Below, one piece after another: positions 22,501-34,400 of a DNA stretch of 64,000 nucleotides. The translations under genes and the position numbers were made by a program. Location of the stretch: assembly GCA_024220505.1 (NCBI GenBank), contig JAKZZE010000014.1:1-64000 (forward strand), in the 5' to 3' direction. Below the pieces are notes generated by a model. It worked only from the letters and a program-made list of their open reading frames with translations. It was not told the origin of the DNA and searched no databases. This DNA comes from Rhizopus arrhizus (taxonomy: Eukaryota > Mucoromycota > Mucoromycetes > Mucorales > Rhizopodaceae). Positions within the stretch are counted from its first letter, which is position 1; every line of letters starts with the position of its first letter.

Positions 22501-23337
22501 AATGGGTTGTGTACCTTGAATAAACAAATAAAAAAAGAAAAAGAAAAAAGATTCCTTTTATATATAAATGGAGAGGGGAACTAGTATGACAATCTCCTCT
22601 CTTCCTTACTCTTTTTATTTCCCATAACCCCACACAGATTACGGACCGACTGTTAACTTTATTCATATTTGTTTACTTTTACTTTGTTTGGAATTTACTT
22701 TCACACACTGTCCCTGTTTACTTGCCATATCAACAAACGTTGCCTCAAATGCAATCAAGCTAGTTTTCATAAAGCTTATTTGTATTTATGCTAAAGCAAA
22801 GCATACAAAACCTGGGTTCACCGGTAAAGAAAAAAAAGTGTACATAAATTTAAAGTTTATCTTTTTTCCAGTAATAATCTTGATATCAAACAAGGGAGAA
22901 TTGTGCCTGCATAAGCTTGAGCATCTTTTTTTTTTTTTTTTGGTTCAATTCTGCCAACAATTATGTTGCGGCTCTCTCTTTTTTCAGGGCTCAGCAGGAA
23001 ATTATACCTTATATGTTGATTTAGCACAGACCCTCCCTTTTTTTAAATTTTTATGGATATTGCTGTGTTGCAATATCTTTAAACTCTCCTTAAATTGAAT
23101 GTTTTGTTTCATAAACAGAAAAAAAAAAAAGGTGATTGATAATAGTGTATTTGAATAGGTAATTGCGTCATATAAACGTTATTTTTTTATTCGTATTTTA
23201 ACAGAATTAATCCATGTGTGTTTACACACGCGTATATGAATACCTTGACCAATCATTTTGTAGCAACGCGAATTATTTACGCGTTTTTCTTTTAATTTTT
23301 CTGTGTCCTAAGTTTTTGCCTTTTTTTCACCTCACCA
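22501..23337. other. Divergent promoter region
   Basis: Separates the zinc-knuckle ORF (minus) from the Q/N-rich gene (plus). Homopolymer T and A runs lie near 22930 and 23120. An open frame at 22688-23098 has no recognisable protein features. Confidence 0.5.
22555..22567 (-). promoter_or_regulatory. TATA-like element upstream of the zinc-knuckle ORF
   Basis: The minus strand reads TTTATATATAAAAGG, about 55-67 bases before the ATG at 22500. The spacing fits a short leader. This is a weak call in AT-rich DNA. Confidence 0.3.
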
Positions 23338-24255
23338 ATGACTATGTTTCCAGGGTTTGAAGGATTCAGAAAAAGACCAATAATTACTTATTCGCGTAAA
23401 TCACGCATTATACCAACAACACCTTTATCAAAACAAATCATTCAAAGCTCAACTCATTCTTCACCCATTCAAAATTCACTATCATCCTCTAGTACTTGCA
23501 ATGAATTAATACTTGAAGAAGAGAAGCAAGACATATTCAATTTTCCTGAACAAGAAGGAGAAGTTAATCTGATGGTGGCTTCTACTCGAAGTATACCAAA
23601 ACCACAAAACAAACCTAAAGTGAAAAAGTCTTTTAAAAAATCATTAAAGGCTAACACCAACGCTGCCCCCCTAAAAATGATATCTGCACAACAACAACCT
23701 CAAGTATATCCGGCTGGACCGTATGACATATTTTCTTTTGAACATTTTCCTTATCCACAACCAGAATCACAATATCTGCAATCATCATTTTCTCAGCACT
23801 TTCAAACATCTTTTATTACTAATAACAATCAAAATATCCGCCCATCTTTTATCAATAATAATCAACACATTCAACCGCCTTATTTTAATAATCAACACAT
23901 ACAATCGACTGTTAATAATGATAAACATTTATCAACACCTAAAAAGCTAGAAAAGAGAAATTTAGTAGCACATCTTAAAAGCGCGAGTGGTGAAAATGTA
24001 CTAAAAAGAAGATTTTCTTTCTCTGAAGAAGAAGATGAAGAGCCACTTGGAGCATTGTTACCGATAAAACAAATAACAAAAGAAAGAAGCAAATCACCAG
24101 AACTGAGCTATGAAGAAAGAATGGAAAAAGAATTAGCATCTATTATGCAATCAGAATTTGGTGAAAAAGAAGAAGTACATGCTAATGAAAGGCCAAGATA
24201 TCAACCTTTAAATGAAATGAAAGTTAGAGTGACTTATACCAAAAGATCAAAATAA
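23338..24255 (+). CDS. Unknown, largely disordered Q/N-rich nuclear-type protein (305 aa)
   Basis: A single-exon frame. The N-terminus has a basic stretch (FRKRPIITYSRKSRIIP); the middle (about residues 120-205) is rich in Gln, Asn, Phe and His with repeats of the form NNQHIQP. A Lys/Arg cluster (KKSFKKSLK, ENVLKRRFSF) is followed by an acidic block (EEEDEEPLGALLPIK) and a charged helix (YEERMEKELASIMQSEFGE). No enzyme fold, membrane segment or signal peptide is seen. The composition suggests a nuclear or RNA-associated low-complexity protein, but I do not recognise a family. The stop codon is 12 bp from that of the convergent CCA-enzyme gene, so 3' UTRs must overlap. Confidence 0.75.
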   Translation: MTMFPGFEGFRKRPIITYSRKSRIIPTTPLSKQIIQSSTHSSPIQNSLSSSSTCNELILEEEKQDIFNFPEQEGEVNLMVASTRSIPKPQNKPKVKKSFKKSLKANTNAAPLKMISAQQQPQVYPAGPYDIFSFEHFPYPQPESQYLQSSFSQHFQTSFITNNNQNIRPSFINNNQHIQPPYFNNQHIQSTVNNDKHLSTPKKLEKRNLVAHLKSASGENVLKRRFSFSEEEDEEPLGALLPIKQITKERSKSPELSYEERMEKELASIMQSEFGEKEEVHANERPRYQPLNEMKVRVTYTKRSK

Positions 24256-24267
24256 AATAAAAAACGC

Positions 24268-26079
24268 TTAATGTTTATTTGACCAATAGTTTTCAATGAC
24301 TGCTTCACACTCTTCTTTTGTTCCATTTGGATTTTCAAGTTGCCAAATCATTTGCACTTTTAACAACTCTGTTACATGTGGGCCAGGTTTTAATCCGATC
24401 ACTTGTGATGCTCTCTTTCCATCCACTAAATGTTTCCACTGATAGCAGTCTTTGATACCGTAATCTTCTGCCTTTTTGATTAAATTTTTATATTTTTCAC
24501 AAATTTCCTTATCCACTTCAATCTCTTCTCGATTATTTGACCAGGGCTTGTCTGAATAAGTGTCTAATAATTCTTTTACTAATGTACATTTGATCGCTGT
24601 CTCCCATAGAGCTCCTAAATCTCGAATGATCATGCCCAATTCTGAGCGCTTCACAACTCTTTCTTTATTGATCTTTGCGAGTTCTCTCAAGACAGGAATA
24701 CCTCGAAAGATGGTTGAAACGGTATTCATATCAGCATTTGTTGTCTTGATTGCGTCTCGAAGTACAAGTTGAACAGCAGGCATCATCTTTTTCTTTTGTT
24801 CGACTGTGACATTCAAGTAAGGCAAGACACTAGCAGAGAGTATCATCTGTCGCTTTTCAACTGCGTTGGATGGCCCTAGTGAGTCATTTTTTTCAAGCCA
24901 ATTTACAATCCCTACCGCGTTCACTGCCTCTGTCTCACTTCCTACAGTACCATTGATGATGCCTGAGGGTGTTTGCATAATGATTGAATAAAGTTCAAGC
25001 TGATGAATTAGACAAAGTGCTAATAAAGGATGAGGCCCTGTAATCATCTTTTCGAATTCAGCACCGATGCGTTCTCTACTAATCTTGTGGATTAATGCGT
25101 CTTTTATCTCTGGGTGTTTGGCTGCCTCAATAAGCTCAGGTGTCATTTCGAAATTGAATCGACTGGCAAATCTTATACAGCGAATCACTCGTAAAGGATC
25201 ATCATGAAATGTTTCAAATGGTTTAAGTGGTGTACGAATGATACCGTGAATTAAATCACTAATGCCCTATTTGTATTTTATGTTAATATATTGATGTAAT
25301 GCTAACAAAATAGTCTTTGCTTACATGCTTAGTAAGGTCTTCCACTTGCATTGTGTTTACGTTATAAAATAAGCTATTAATTGTAATATCTCGTCGGTAT
25401 GCGTCTTCTGTAGGTGTACCAAATGTCTATTATCAGAAAATGGATTAGAAACAAAGAAATGGCAGTACTATTGCTTGCTTACAATATGAGAAGGTATACG
25501 GCTTCCGGGTTCATAAACTTCTGTACGAAGATTACAAAAATCAACTTCTTGATCAAACAACTTCGTTGTAGCAGTTTCGAGATGCTTGGACTTTTCTGGG
25601 TTACTGTCAATTTTTGCAATAGATCGCGTGGGATGGCCTTGACTTTTGAGGTATTTATTGACGAATGTAGCAAATTCATAACCCATCATATCATTTATAG
25701 CAACATCGAGGTCATGACAATCTTTACCGAGAAGCTTTAAATATCAAATTAATTATTTTGGTCTCTTTTTATATATTTTTTGCTATGCTACCTTATCACG
25801 AACCCAACCACCAGCAATTCTAGATTCAATTTTAGGTAAGTCAGGTCTTTCTTTTGCAATTAATGTAGAAACGCCCTGAAGTACTTTACATATTTTGGTT
25901 TCCACCTCTGTTAGCTCAATCTTCATTGTTGCGCCGTTTTTAGCAACGCCGTAGACTTTGTTTGTCATGTGTCTTTGTTGAGGAAGAGTAGATAGAAAAG
26001 AAAAAGACTTTGTCAAACGGAACATGAAAAAAAGAAAAAAAATTGACAGCCTTGTAATTCTTCCACTTATTCTGCGCAT
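24268..26079 (-). CDS. CCA1: CCA-adding enzyme (tRNA nucleotidyltransferase), mitochondrial/cytosolic
   Basis: Four exons, 26079-25792, 25734-25483, 25426-25325 and 25266-24268, give 546 residues. The catalytic head has SRIAGGWVRDK, DCHDLDVAIND (the two metal-binding Asp), TEDAYRRDITINSLFYN and DPLRVIRCIRFASRF, the standard class II CCA-enzyme motifs. It adds CCA to tRNA 3' ends in nucleus/cytosol and mitochondria. The first ATG (26079) gives a basic, hydrophobic presequence (RRISGRITRLSIFFLFFMFRL) fit for mitochondrial import. A second in-frame ATG about 37 codons later (TNKVYGVAKNG) could make the cytosolic form, as is known for yeast Cca1. The start lies only 17 bp after the stop of the upstream hexosaminidase gene, so its promoter must lie inside that gene. 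Confidence 0.95.
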
Positions 26080-26096
26080 GAAAAAAAGATTTATTA

Positions 26097-28913
26097 TTAA
26101 CCAAGGCGTGAAACAAAAGCAGCGCGTGAATGCTCCAGCAATAGGTTAGCTTTAGCACCAATATACAAACATTCTAAGTTGGTTTCAAATTCAGGGATAT
26201 GTGATCGTTCATCTTCGTCCTCCTCTTCTTCTTGAAGGTTTACCTTCACACTTCTCATATATTCTACATGCTCAATGATCTTATCATACATGGTTTCCAA
26301 TCGAGATTTTAGGCCACCATATCTACTCTCGACGACCTCCCAGCCAAATGGCTTATATGTTTTTGACCACATTTGACGATGGTATTTCCATAATTCATTT
26401 ACCTCTTGTCTAAGTAAACTCAATCTACCGTGAGCTAATTCAAGCAAAAGACCGTAGTCTTTTCTTTTGTATGCACTCACACAGTACTTTCGAATAGAAG
26501 ATTTTAAAGCTAATGTTTTAGCGAGTTTTCGAGCTAGTTCCAATCGTTCATTTAAAGGAGCTAATAATCTTTTATGTTCAATCGCATTGGCAAGCTCTCT
26601 TTCGATCATAGTATAGTGCATCTCAAGATCTTCATCCTTGTATTGAGGTGAAAGGAATCCCAAGATAGGATCTAAGTAGGGTTTGCCTGTCAAATTATCT
26701 TTATAAGGTTTATGGTTTACCTTCCCATAGAAGCCATTTACTTATATTTGGAACAAAGTTTGTTTTTGATGTAATAGATATTCCTTCTGGTGTATCATCA
26801 ATCTGTATTTTTTTCCCTTGAATTTTAATACATTTTTATTAATCTTTGCTTCTTTACCTTGGAAGCAAATACCCAATCATCAAAGGTACCTCCACAAATT
26901 CCCTCTGATAATACAAGTGAGTAAATTATGTTAAATGATAAAAAATGAGACTACCAAAATTAAATTTCAAAAGTTGAACATCCACTTCATCTCCTTCACA
27001 GTAGCCATGCTGAGCGTAATAAAGTAAGGCAGGCAAAGCAGAGAAAAAATCACATTCATTCCCATCATCTCCCCAGATAGTAATCAACGTGTTCTCTACA
27101 CCTTCTTCTTTATTTTTTGCGGCAATCATACTCGCCCTTATTGATTTAAGGCTAAATGGAATTGAAGCCCAAAAACGACTCCAAGTCCAAATGGCGGCTA
27201 ATAGAATTAATAATAGAATCTATATAAAAAAAAGAAAAAGAAAAAGAAAGCTTACTAGCAACCCAAGGTTTTTGACAACCCATTTGACGATGTTGACGTA
27301 TCTTTTGAGAATAGATAGCTGGGTTTGTATGATAGTAATCCCAAAATACCAAATCAACATTTGAAGGAATCTTTTCTACTAATTCTGACGACGATGATGG
27401 ATCATTCGTCTCATCATAATAGCCTTGTAGCGAATTATTTTTGGCAGCTAATAACCAAGATTACTTTGTACTTCTTCTCCATTCTTTTATAATTTCCTTT
27501 ACCTAAACAAAAAAGCACTTGTAAAAAAATAACTGTGTTAAGTTTCTTTCAAATGATTTCTATAAAAAGGGGGATGTAATGCCTCTTTTTTTTTTTTTTA
27601 TTCAAGCCTTACTATCTGACCAAATCATAGGTTGCAAGCCATTTCTAACACAAACTTCATTCACTTTTTGCAAATGCTCAATAAAAATTAAATTTGGATC
27701 TTTGTGACCATACAATTGACGATAACGACCTTCACCTACGCCATGAGCCTATTTGGATGATTTAGACGTTTAATATATATGGAATTTTTTTTCATTATAC
27801 TTCATCCATGCCAATATGAATTCTTTTAGATCTAAATTGACGTGAGGTAGACTGAATTAATTTCTCAATAAATTCATATGTTGTCTCATCTTCAGGTAAT
27901 AGCACTTCAAAGTTATCTCGCAAGTGAGCAAATTGTTGCCATTGAAGAATTTGCCCCATATGTCCTAGTGTTTGAATGCAAGGTATAACTTCAATTCCTC
28001 TAATAACAATAATTTAATAAGGGTTAATGTTACTTCCATTGCTTACAAATCAAACGCATATTCATCTACTAAAACTAGCTCTCTTGTTGAATATCGACCT
28101 CTAAGATAGCCAAATAATGGTTCGCTTTCAACCTATAATTAACTTAAGTTAGGTATTACCACTTGCCTAAACCCCTTTTTTTACTTCATAAGTGTCTTCC
28201 GTATAAAGTTGCAACATGTTCAAACCCATTAAAGCCATATTGTTTAGCAAAAAATAAATGCTGTGAAGCCTCAATACACCGTTTCTACTACAGTCAATCA
28301 TCACCCTACATTATGTTATTTTCAACGATTTTTTCTATCTCTCTATCACTTTTACCCTTGAGTATTAAATTGTGCTTGTTCCCTAAAATTTACAAGATGA
28401 CCGTGTTCGCCTTGTAAAATAACAAACTCATTTCTTGATGCTCCTAATATTCTTCCAATAGCACGAAAGGCTAATATTGTATTAAATAGTATATTCGTTT
28501 TCATTACTTATCGATTACCATCAATCTTTCTGTGATAGCTCACTTGAATCTCAAATCTATCGCCAGCCAATACTTCATAATAACTAAGGTAGTTACTCTT
28601 GCATGCATATTCCCCTTCTTTCAAGTCGCTGTCATAGACAAAGCTTTATGGATTCGCTTTAGTATCAAGTTGATCCTTCTCTTTTTTTTTTTTTTTTTTT
28701 CTTATACTCAAGGTGCCATTTGAATTCACTTGTTTCTTCATTCATTGCATTCTCGTCAACTAAGTTTTTGTGAGGTGCATAAGATATAATTTTTGAAATG
28801 CCGTCTTGTAAGTCAGTAGGCTGTTGATTAGTATCAATTACAATCAATACACTGCTTCGGCTATAGCAACCACTTTGATCATTCTTATCCTCTTGTAAAT
28901 AGTGGTTTGTCAT
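26097..28913 (-). CDS. GH20-type beta-N-acetylhexosaminidase (hexosaminidase D/GH20C-like)
   Basis: About twelve exons give roughly 700 residues. After an N-terminal extension (28913 to about 28500) comes NEFVILQGEHGHLV, RNGVLRLHS, MALMGLNMLQLYTEDTYE, FGYLRGRYS, EVIPCIQTLGHM and IHIGMDEAHG, the last carrying the catalytic Asp-Glu pair of GH20. Further downstream are VFWDYYHT, AIWTWSRFW and ITIWGDDGNECDFFSALPALLYYAQHGY, followed by a helical C-terminal domain. It would release terminal N-acetylhexosamine in the cytosol or vacuole; no signal peptide is visible. One junction, around 27,450-27,500, could not be joined cleanly, so the exon model there is provisional. I first suspected a frameshift near 28,225, but the other frame gives the canonical motif and is correct. 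Confidence 0.85.
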
Positions 28914-28976
28914 GAAAAAAAAGAAAAAAGAAAAAAAGAAAAAAAGAAAAAAAGAAAAAAAGAAAAAGAAAAAAAG
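28914..28976. repeat. Purine simple repeat (A-rich with G every 6-8 bases)
   Basis: Repeated gaaaaaaa units directly upstream of the hexosaminidase start codon, in its promoter or leader. On the coding strand this is a TTTTTTC pyrimidine tract. Confidence 0.8.
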
Positions 28977-29108
28977 AGGTGACTATTTTAAAACAAAACA
29001 GTTTGAATTTTATTATTTTCTACATTAAAAAAATATATTCAAAAGTTTTTTTTCGGATTGTTTTCTATGATACAGAATATTTTAAATATAAAGTGTGTAT
29101 TAAATAAT

Positions 29109-31258
29109 TTAATCAACTTCTTCAATGGAAGGACCATCGGTTTCGGCAGTGCTTCCAGCACCGGGGAAACCGCCAGGAGCAGCACCACCGGGGAAACCAC
29201 CGGGAGCAGCACCAGGAGCACCACCAGGAGCACCACCAGCTTGTTGGTAGAACTTCATCATGATGGGGTTAGCAACTTCTTCCAATTCCTTTTGCTTAGA
29301 TTCGTATTCTTCCTTGGAGGCTTCTTGAGATTCATCGAGCCACTTGATAGCTTCATCAACAGCAGCGTTAAGCTTAGTCTTGTCGTCTTCAGGAAGAGCA
29401 CCACCAACCTTTTCATCTTGGAGAGTGTTACGGAGGTTGTAGGCATAAGATTCGAGACCATTCTTGGCTTGGATACGAGAAGCGGCTTCTTCATCTTCAG
29501 CCTTGTACTTTTCAGCATCGTTAACCATACGTTCGATTTCTTCTTTGGAAAGACGACCCTTATCGTTGGTGATGGTAATCTTGTTGGACTTACCAGTAGT
29601 CTTATCGAGAGCAGAGACGTTCAAGATACCATTAGCATCAACGTCGAAGGTGACTTCAATTTGAGGAACACCACGAGGAGCAGGAGGGATACCAGATAAC
29701 TCAAACTTACCGAGAAGGTTGTTGTCCTTGGTACGGGCACGTTCACCTTCATAGACTTGGATAAGGACACCAGGTTGGTTATCGGCATAGGTGGAGAAGA
29801 TTTCAGACTTCTTAGTGGGGACAGTAGTGTTACGCTTAATAAGAGCAGTCATGACACCACCGGCAGTTTCGATACCGAGAGAAAGGGGGGCAACATCCAA
29901 AAGAAGAAGGTCTTGAGTCTTTTCAGAGGTATCGCCAGAGAGAATGGCGGCTTGGACGGCAGCACCGTAGGCAACAGCTTCATCAGGGTTGATGGACTTG
30001 TTGGGTTCCTTGCCGTTGAAGAAGTCAGAGACCAACTTTTGAACCTTGGGGATACGAGTAGAACCACCAACGAGGACAATGTCGTGAACTTGAGACTTAT
30101 CAATCTTAGAGTCACGAAGAACCTTTTCGACGGGATCCATAGTGTTACGGAAGAGATCTTGGTTCAATTCTTCGAAACGAGCACGAGTCAAAGAAGTGTA
30201 GAAGTCAACACCTTCAAAGAGAGAATCGATTTCAATGGTAGTTTGAGCAGCAGAAGACAAAGTACGCTTAGCACGTTCACAAGCAGTACGGAGACGACGG
30301 ATAGCACGAGCATTACCAGTAATGTCCTTCTTGAACTTACGCTTGAATTCTTGCATGAAGTGGTTTACAAGACGGTTATCAAAATCCTCACCACCCAAGT
30401 GAGTATCACCAGCAGTAGCCTTGACTTCAAAGATACCATCTTCAATGGTCAAGAGGGAAACATCAAAAGTTCCTCCACCCAAATCGAAAATCAAGACGTT
30501 GCGTTCACCTTCAACCTTCTTATCTAAACCATAGGCAATAGCAGCGGCGGTAGGTTCGTTGATGATACGTTGAACGTTCAAACCTGAAATCAAACCAGCA
30601 TCCTTAGTGGCTTGACGTTGACCTATATAATATACATAAGTTTTCACATTTTCGCAGAGAAAGTTATAACTTACTGTCGTTAAAGTAAGCAGGAACAGTG
30701 ATGACAGCGTTCTTAACAGTGGAACCGAGATAAGCTTCAGCAGTTTCCTTCATCTTACCGAGGATCATGGCAGAGATTTCTTCGGGAGTGAAAGTCTTGG
30801 CCTCACCCTTGTATTCAACTTGGATAATAGGCTTAGATTCCTTGTCAATAACCTTGAAGGGCCAGTGCTTCATATCAGCTTGAACTTCAGCATCGTTGAA
30901 ACGACGGCCGATCAAACGCTTAGCGTCGAAAACGGTGTTGTAAGGGTTCATGGCAACTTGGTTCTTGGCAGCATCACCGATAAGACGTTCGCTATCGGTG
31001 AAACCAACGTAAGAGGGAGTGGTACGATTACCTTGGTCATTAGCAATGATTTCAACACGATCGTTTTGCCAGACACCAACACATGAGTAACTATCGTTAA
31101 AAAAGATTAAATCAATTACTCCTTGCTTTAACGCGTTTTTAAAATTTATGATCCTTACGTAGTACCCAAATCAATACCAACTATGAAAATAGCAAGAAGA
31201 ATAAATAGCTTATTTTTGGAAGTATTAAAGATAACTTACCGGACTTTCCTTCAGACAT
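29109..31258 (-). CDS. SSA1: Cytosolic Hsp70 chaperone (Ssa type)
   Basis: Exons 31258-31240 (19 nt), 31179-31158 (22 nt), 31090-30675 and 30622-29109 give 656 residues. The nucleotide-binding domain has [29 protein letters not shown] and [14 protein letters not shown]; the linker/substrate domain has [15 protein letters not shown]. The C-terminus is Gly/Pro-rich and ends GPSIEEVD, the EEVD tail that binds TPR co-chaperones and marks the cytosolic class. It folds nascent and stress-damaged proteins with J-proteins. Codon use is strongly biased towards C-ending codons, as in highly expressed genes. The two first exons are tiny. Only about 155 bp separate its start from the COPI alpha stop, so the promoter is compact; I see no clear heat-shock element array. 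Confidence 0.98.
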
Positions 31259-31413
31259 CTCTATTTTAACTAAGAAGAAGAAAAAAGAAAAAAAAATTTT
31301 CTCCTTTTCGAACTCTTTAAATACAATTACACAAAAATTGTGACAAGTTTGGAATAACAAAGAAAGCCGTGGAATTTGTTCTCTGAGATTAAATTTATAT
31401 TTTATTTATTTCA

Positions 31414-34400
31414 TTATCCAATTTTAGCTACTTCACAAACAACACATACTTTGCCTTCATATTCAGGTTTATAGGATGCTTTACAATAACAGCACTCTTT
31501 TTTAGGTGATCCTCGGTAAATTGGTTTAAAACTGAATGCACAAACATCGAATGGGTTGTATTGATCATAATTCAGCGTCAATTCATCCTGCAAAGTACGT
31601 TCACAAACATCTTGAATTCTACGCGCCTATTAGCAAGAAAATATGTAAGAATTGTATATTTGTAATATTGCGAATTTACCTCTTCAGCATATTTAGAGGG
31701 AGGTGCCAATTCAAGTAACCGAGTGGCAAATCGAGAAGCTGTGCTGAAATTTCTGGCTTTAAAAGCTTGTTTTGTAGCTTGACGTAATGCTAAATGCATA
31801 TGTTTCATTTGCAGTTGACAATGTGTAAAGTAAGCTGCCAACTCCAGGGCACGTGTAAGATCTTCAGGGGAAGTGCTGTTAATGGATCGTCTCTTTTGTT
31901 CCATCGAGAGACCCAAAAGATATTCGCGACAAATTTCTATCAATTGCACCAACTCCTGAGCTTCATCATCATTACCTGTCACTGTGAAGAGCGCAATATG
32001 AATCAATTGTTTAAATAATTGGGCAGCAGCAGATAATCCACCTTTAGAAAAGAGATTATAAGCCTGTTGAATTTGTGTTGTTATGGTATTTTGGAAGCTG
32101 TAAACTACCACAGGTAAAGCATTACGAAGAGAAGACGACTCTGGGTTTCTACGGATTGGCACAGTGCCACTGGCACATGCATGAGAGACATATGCACGAG
32201 AAGCCTGGTGGATAGCCAAGAAGTGAGGTTTGAGTGGCTCAAAATTGACAATACCCTTCTGTCGGTTTAGTATTTGCATGGCGCTGTCAAAGGCACCAGC
32301 CGCAATGTGGTCAGCAGCCATGCTTGAATTTTGTGTCCAAATCGTACTTTCACTCACACCCTCAGTAGGTACAATAAATTCAGCCGTTTCTCTAGCTGCA
32401 ACATGCCCTAACTCAGCATCTAATTCAGCTTTGAGATCATCATCATCCCAACCGCCACCTTCTTCTGCATCGTCAAATTCATCATCGTTTGTGCCCAAAA
32501 TATCACTATTCATTGGCTTGGGTGCAGAAGCAGCTAATCCTAAATCATCATCATCATCACCCCAATCGCCACCTGCTTCGTCAATCGTGCCATCGTCGTA
32601 TGTAAAACTAGGCTTGTTCATCACACAGCTAATATCGCCTACTGCTTGCGGTTGTTGCTGCTGTTGTTGTCTAACAAACACACCTTCAAAGAAGCTCTTG
32701 GAAACAGTCAGCAGTGGCCAATTGGGGTCCTCTAATTGAATGACAGGTTGAGGAATAGAAGGCAGAACCTCTTCTGTTGAGGGTAATTCAATTTGATCCT
32801 CTGTCTTTCCAGCAACAGCCAAAATTGATGCAGCCTCTTCCTCAAGTCCGTGAGATTTAGCAGTCATGTAAGCCAAAGGTAGCTGCCCAACGTCTATGAG
32901 CAATTGAATACGATCTTCAAGGTTTTCCAAATAAACTGTATTTTGGAATTGTTGCATAGGATCCTTTTGGAGCTTGGAAATTTCTAACATTTTATAAAGG
33001 TTTGCTTGGTTGCCTTCTAGTAAGTACAAGAAGGATAGTTTATCCATTTTTTTGATACGCTGATAACATAATTCGACAATCTGAAAAATATATATCAAAA
33101 TGAGTTTTACTATATATGTATACATAGAAGGAGGATATATATTACCTTGTAATTACCATGATTTAAAGCTTCAACACTTAATTTGGCCCAATGATCAGGT
33201 TTATTCATAGCCTTTGCTGTTTCCAAAGCAACATCCAAGTTTCCGCACTCCAAAGCCAACTCAAATCGGGTTTTATCGTCTCGGACAAAGTGTAAAGCGA
33301 TCTCTGGATAGCCCTTCTTTTGAAGATAAGCAATGATGGATTGACCAACCAGATTGGAGGTACGGATGATGTGAAGAACCTCTTCGTACTGCTTCTTGAC
33401 AAGTGCCAATTTGAAGCGGTATTCGGTAGGATCAATAGCAATCTCGCGCACCTTACCTTCACGGTCCAAGGCAAACAACTTCTTGCCCTTCATGCGAGTC
33501 AAGTAAACTGGTTGATCGAGAGTACGAATAATGCCGTTATCACCTTCGGTTAAGGCATACTTGATATGGTTTAAAGTACAGTAGATCAAGACATTTAAAT
33601 CGTCCCATGTGGCACTCTTGATGCGAATTGTTTCATGGATCTGGCTTGTTTGCTTCAAATCTTTGGTAGCAATTGTTATCACATGTTTACTCATCAAGGC
33701 AACCGTGGACATATCGTTTGACCAAACGATATACTTTACAGAAGAGACTGATAGTTCGGCTACTACGCGACGTTGTTGAATGTCAAACAAAATAACAGAG
33801 GCAGGTGTAGCCATCAAAAGGGAGCCTGATCCAGCATAAAATATATCAGTGACTTGTCCAGGTGTTTTAAACGACTTGATTTCTTTGTTTGAAAGATCAC
33901 GGATTTGAATTGTTTGGCTTATTTTGTCAAGCACAGCGAATTGGTTACGAGCAACGAAAAGAGCAGCGTGCCCTGTGCCCTTCATTGATTCATCTGAAGG
34001 CTCTTGCAAGTTGCCGCCCAAATTTTTGGGTAAACGAAAGAGCTCGTAGGTACCGCCCTCATACGTGGAGGTGAGCAAGACAACACGTCCAGCAGGATTA
34101 TATGAGAGTGTGCGAGGTGCGGTAAATTGGGAACCCAACTTACGAACGGATATGACTTCCTGATCCGCTGTGCTTGGAAAATCGTGAATATGTAATATGC
34201 TGTTCTTGACATAGAATAACTCATTATTATGTACTTGGAAAGCTGGACGTTCTCGTTCGAGCTTAAAAACAATTAAACCGCTATCATGCCCAGCAGCAAA
34301 CAGATTGAGCTCGGGATGAGAGGTTAAGACCCAGAAACGATCGTGGTCTCTTCGAAAGGTAGCAACTGCTGTGCGTTTTGTCAAATCCCAAACACGAATG

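Noticed and set aside
28200..28240. Apparent +1 frameshift in the hexosaminidase gene (GFNG versus LNMLQLYTED)
   Set aside because: The second frame is open through the whole exon and gives the canonical RNGVLRLHS...MALMGLNMLQLYTED series with a clean acceptor at CTGTAG, so no lesion is needed.
28914..28976. Regulatory GA-element array
   Set aside because: Units are irregular A-runs broken by single G; it fits a simple repeat better than a factor-binding array.
29058..30527. Long open frames antisense to Hsp70 (plus strand)
   Set aside because: They mirror the strong codon bias of Hsp70 and have no family features.
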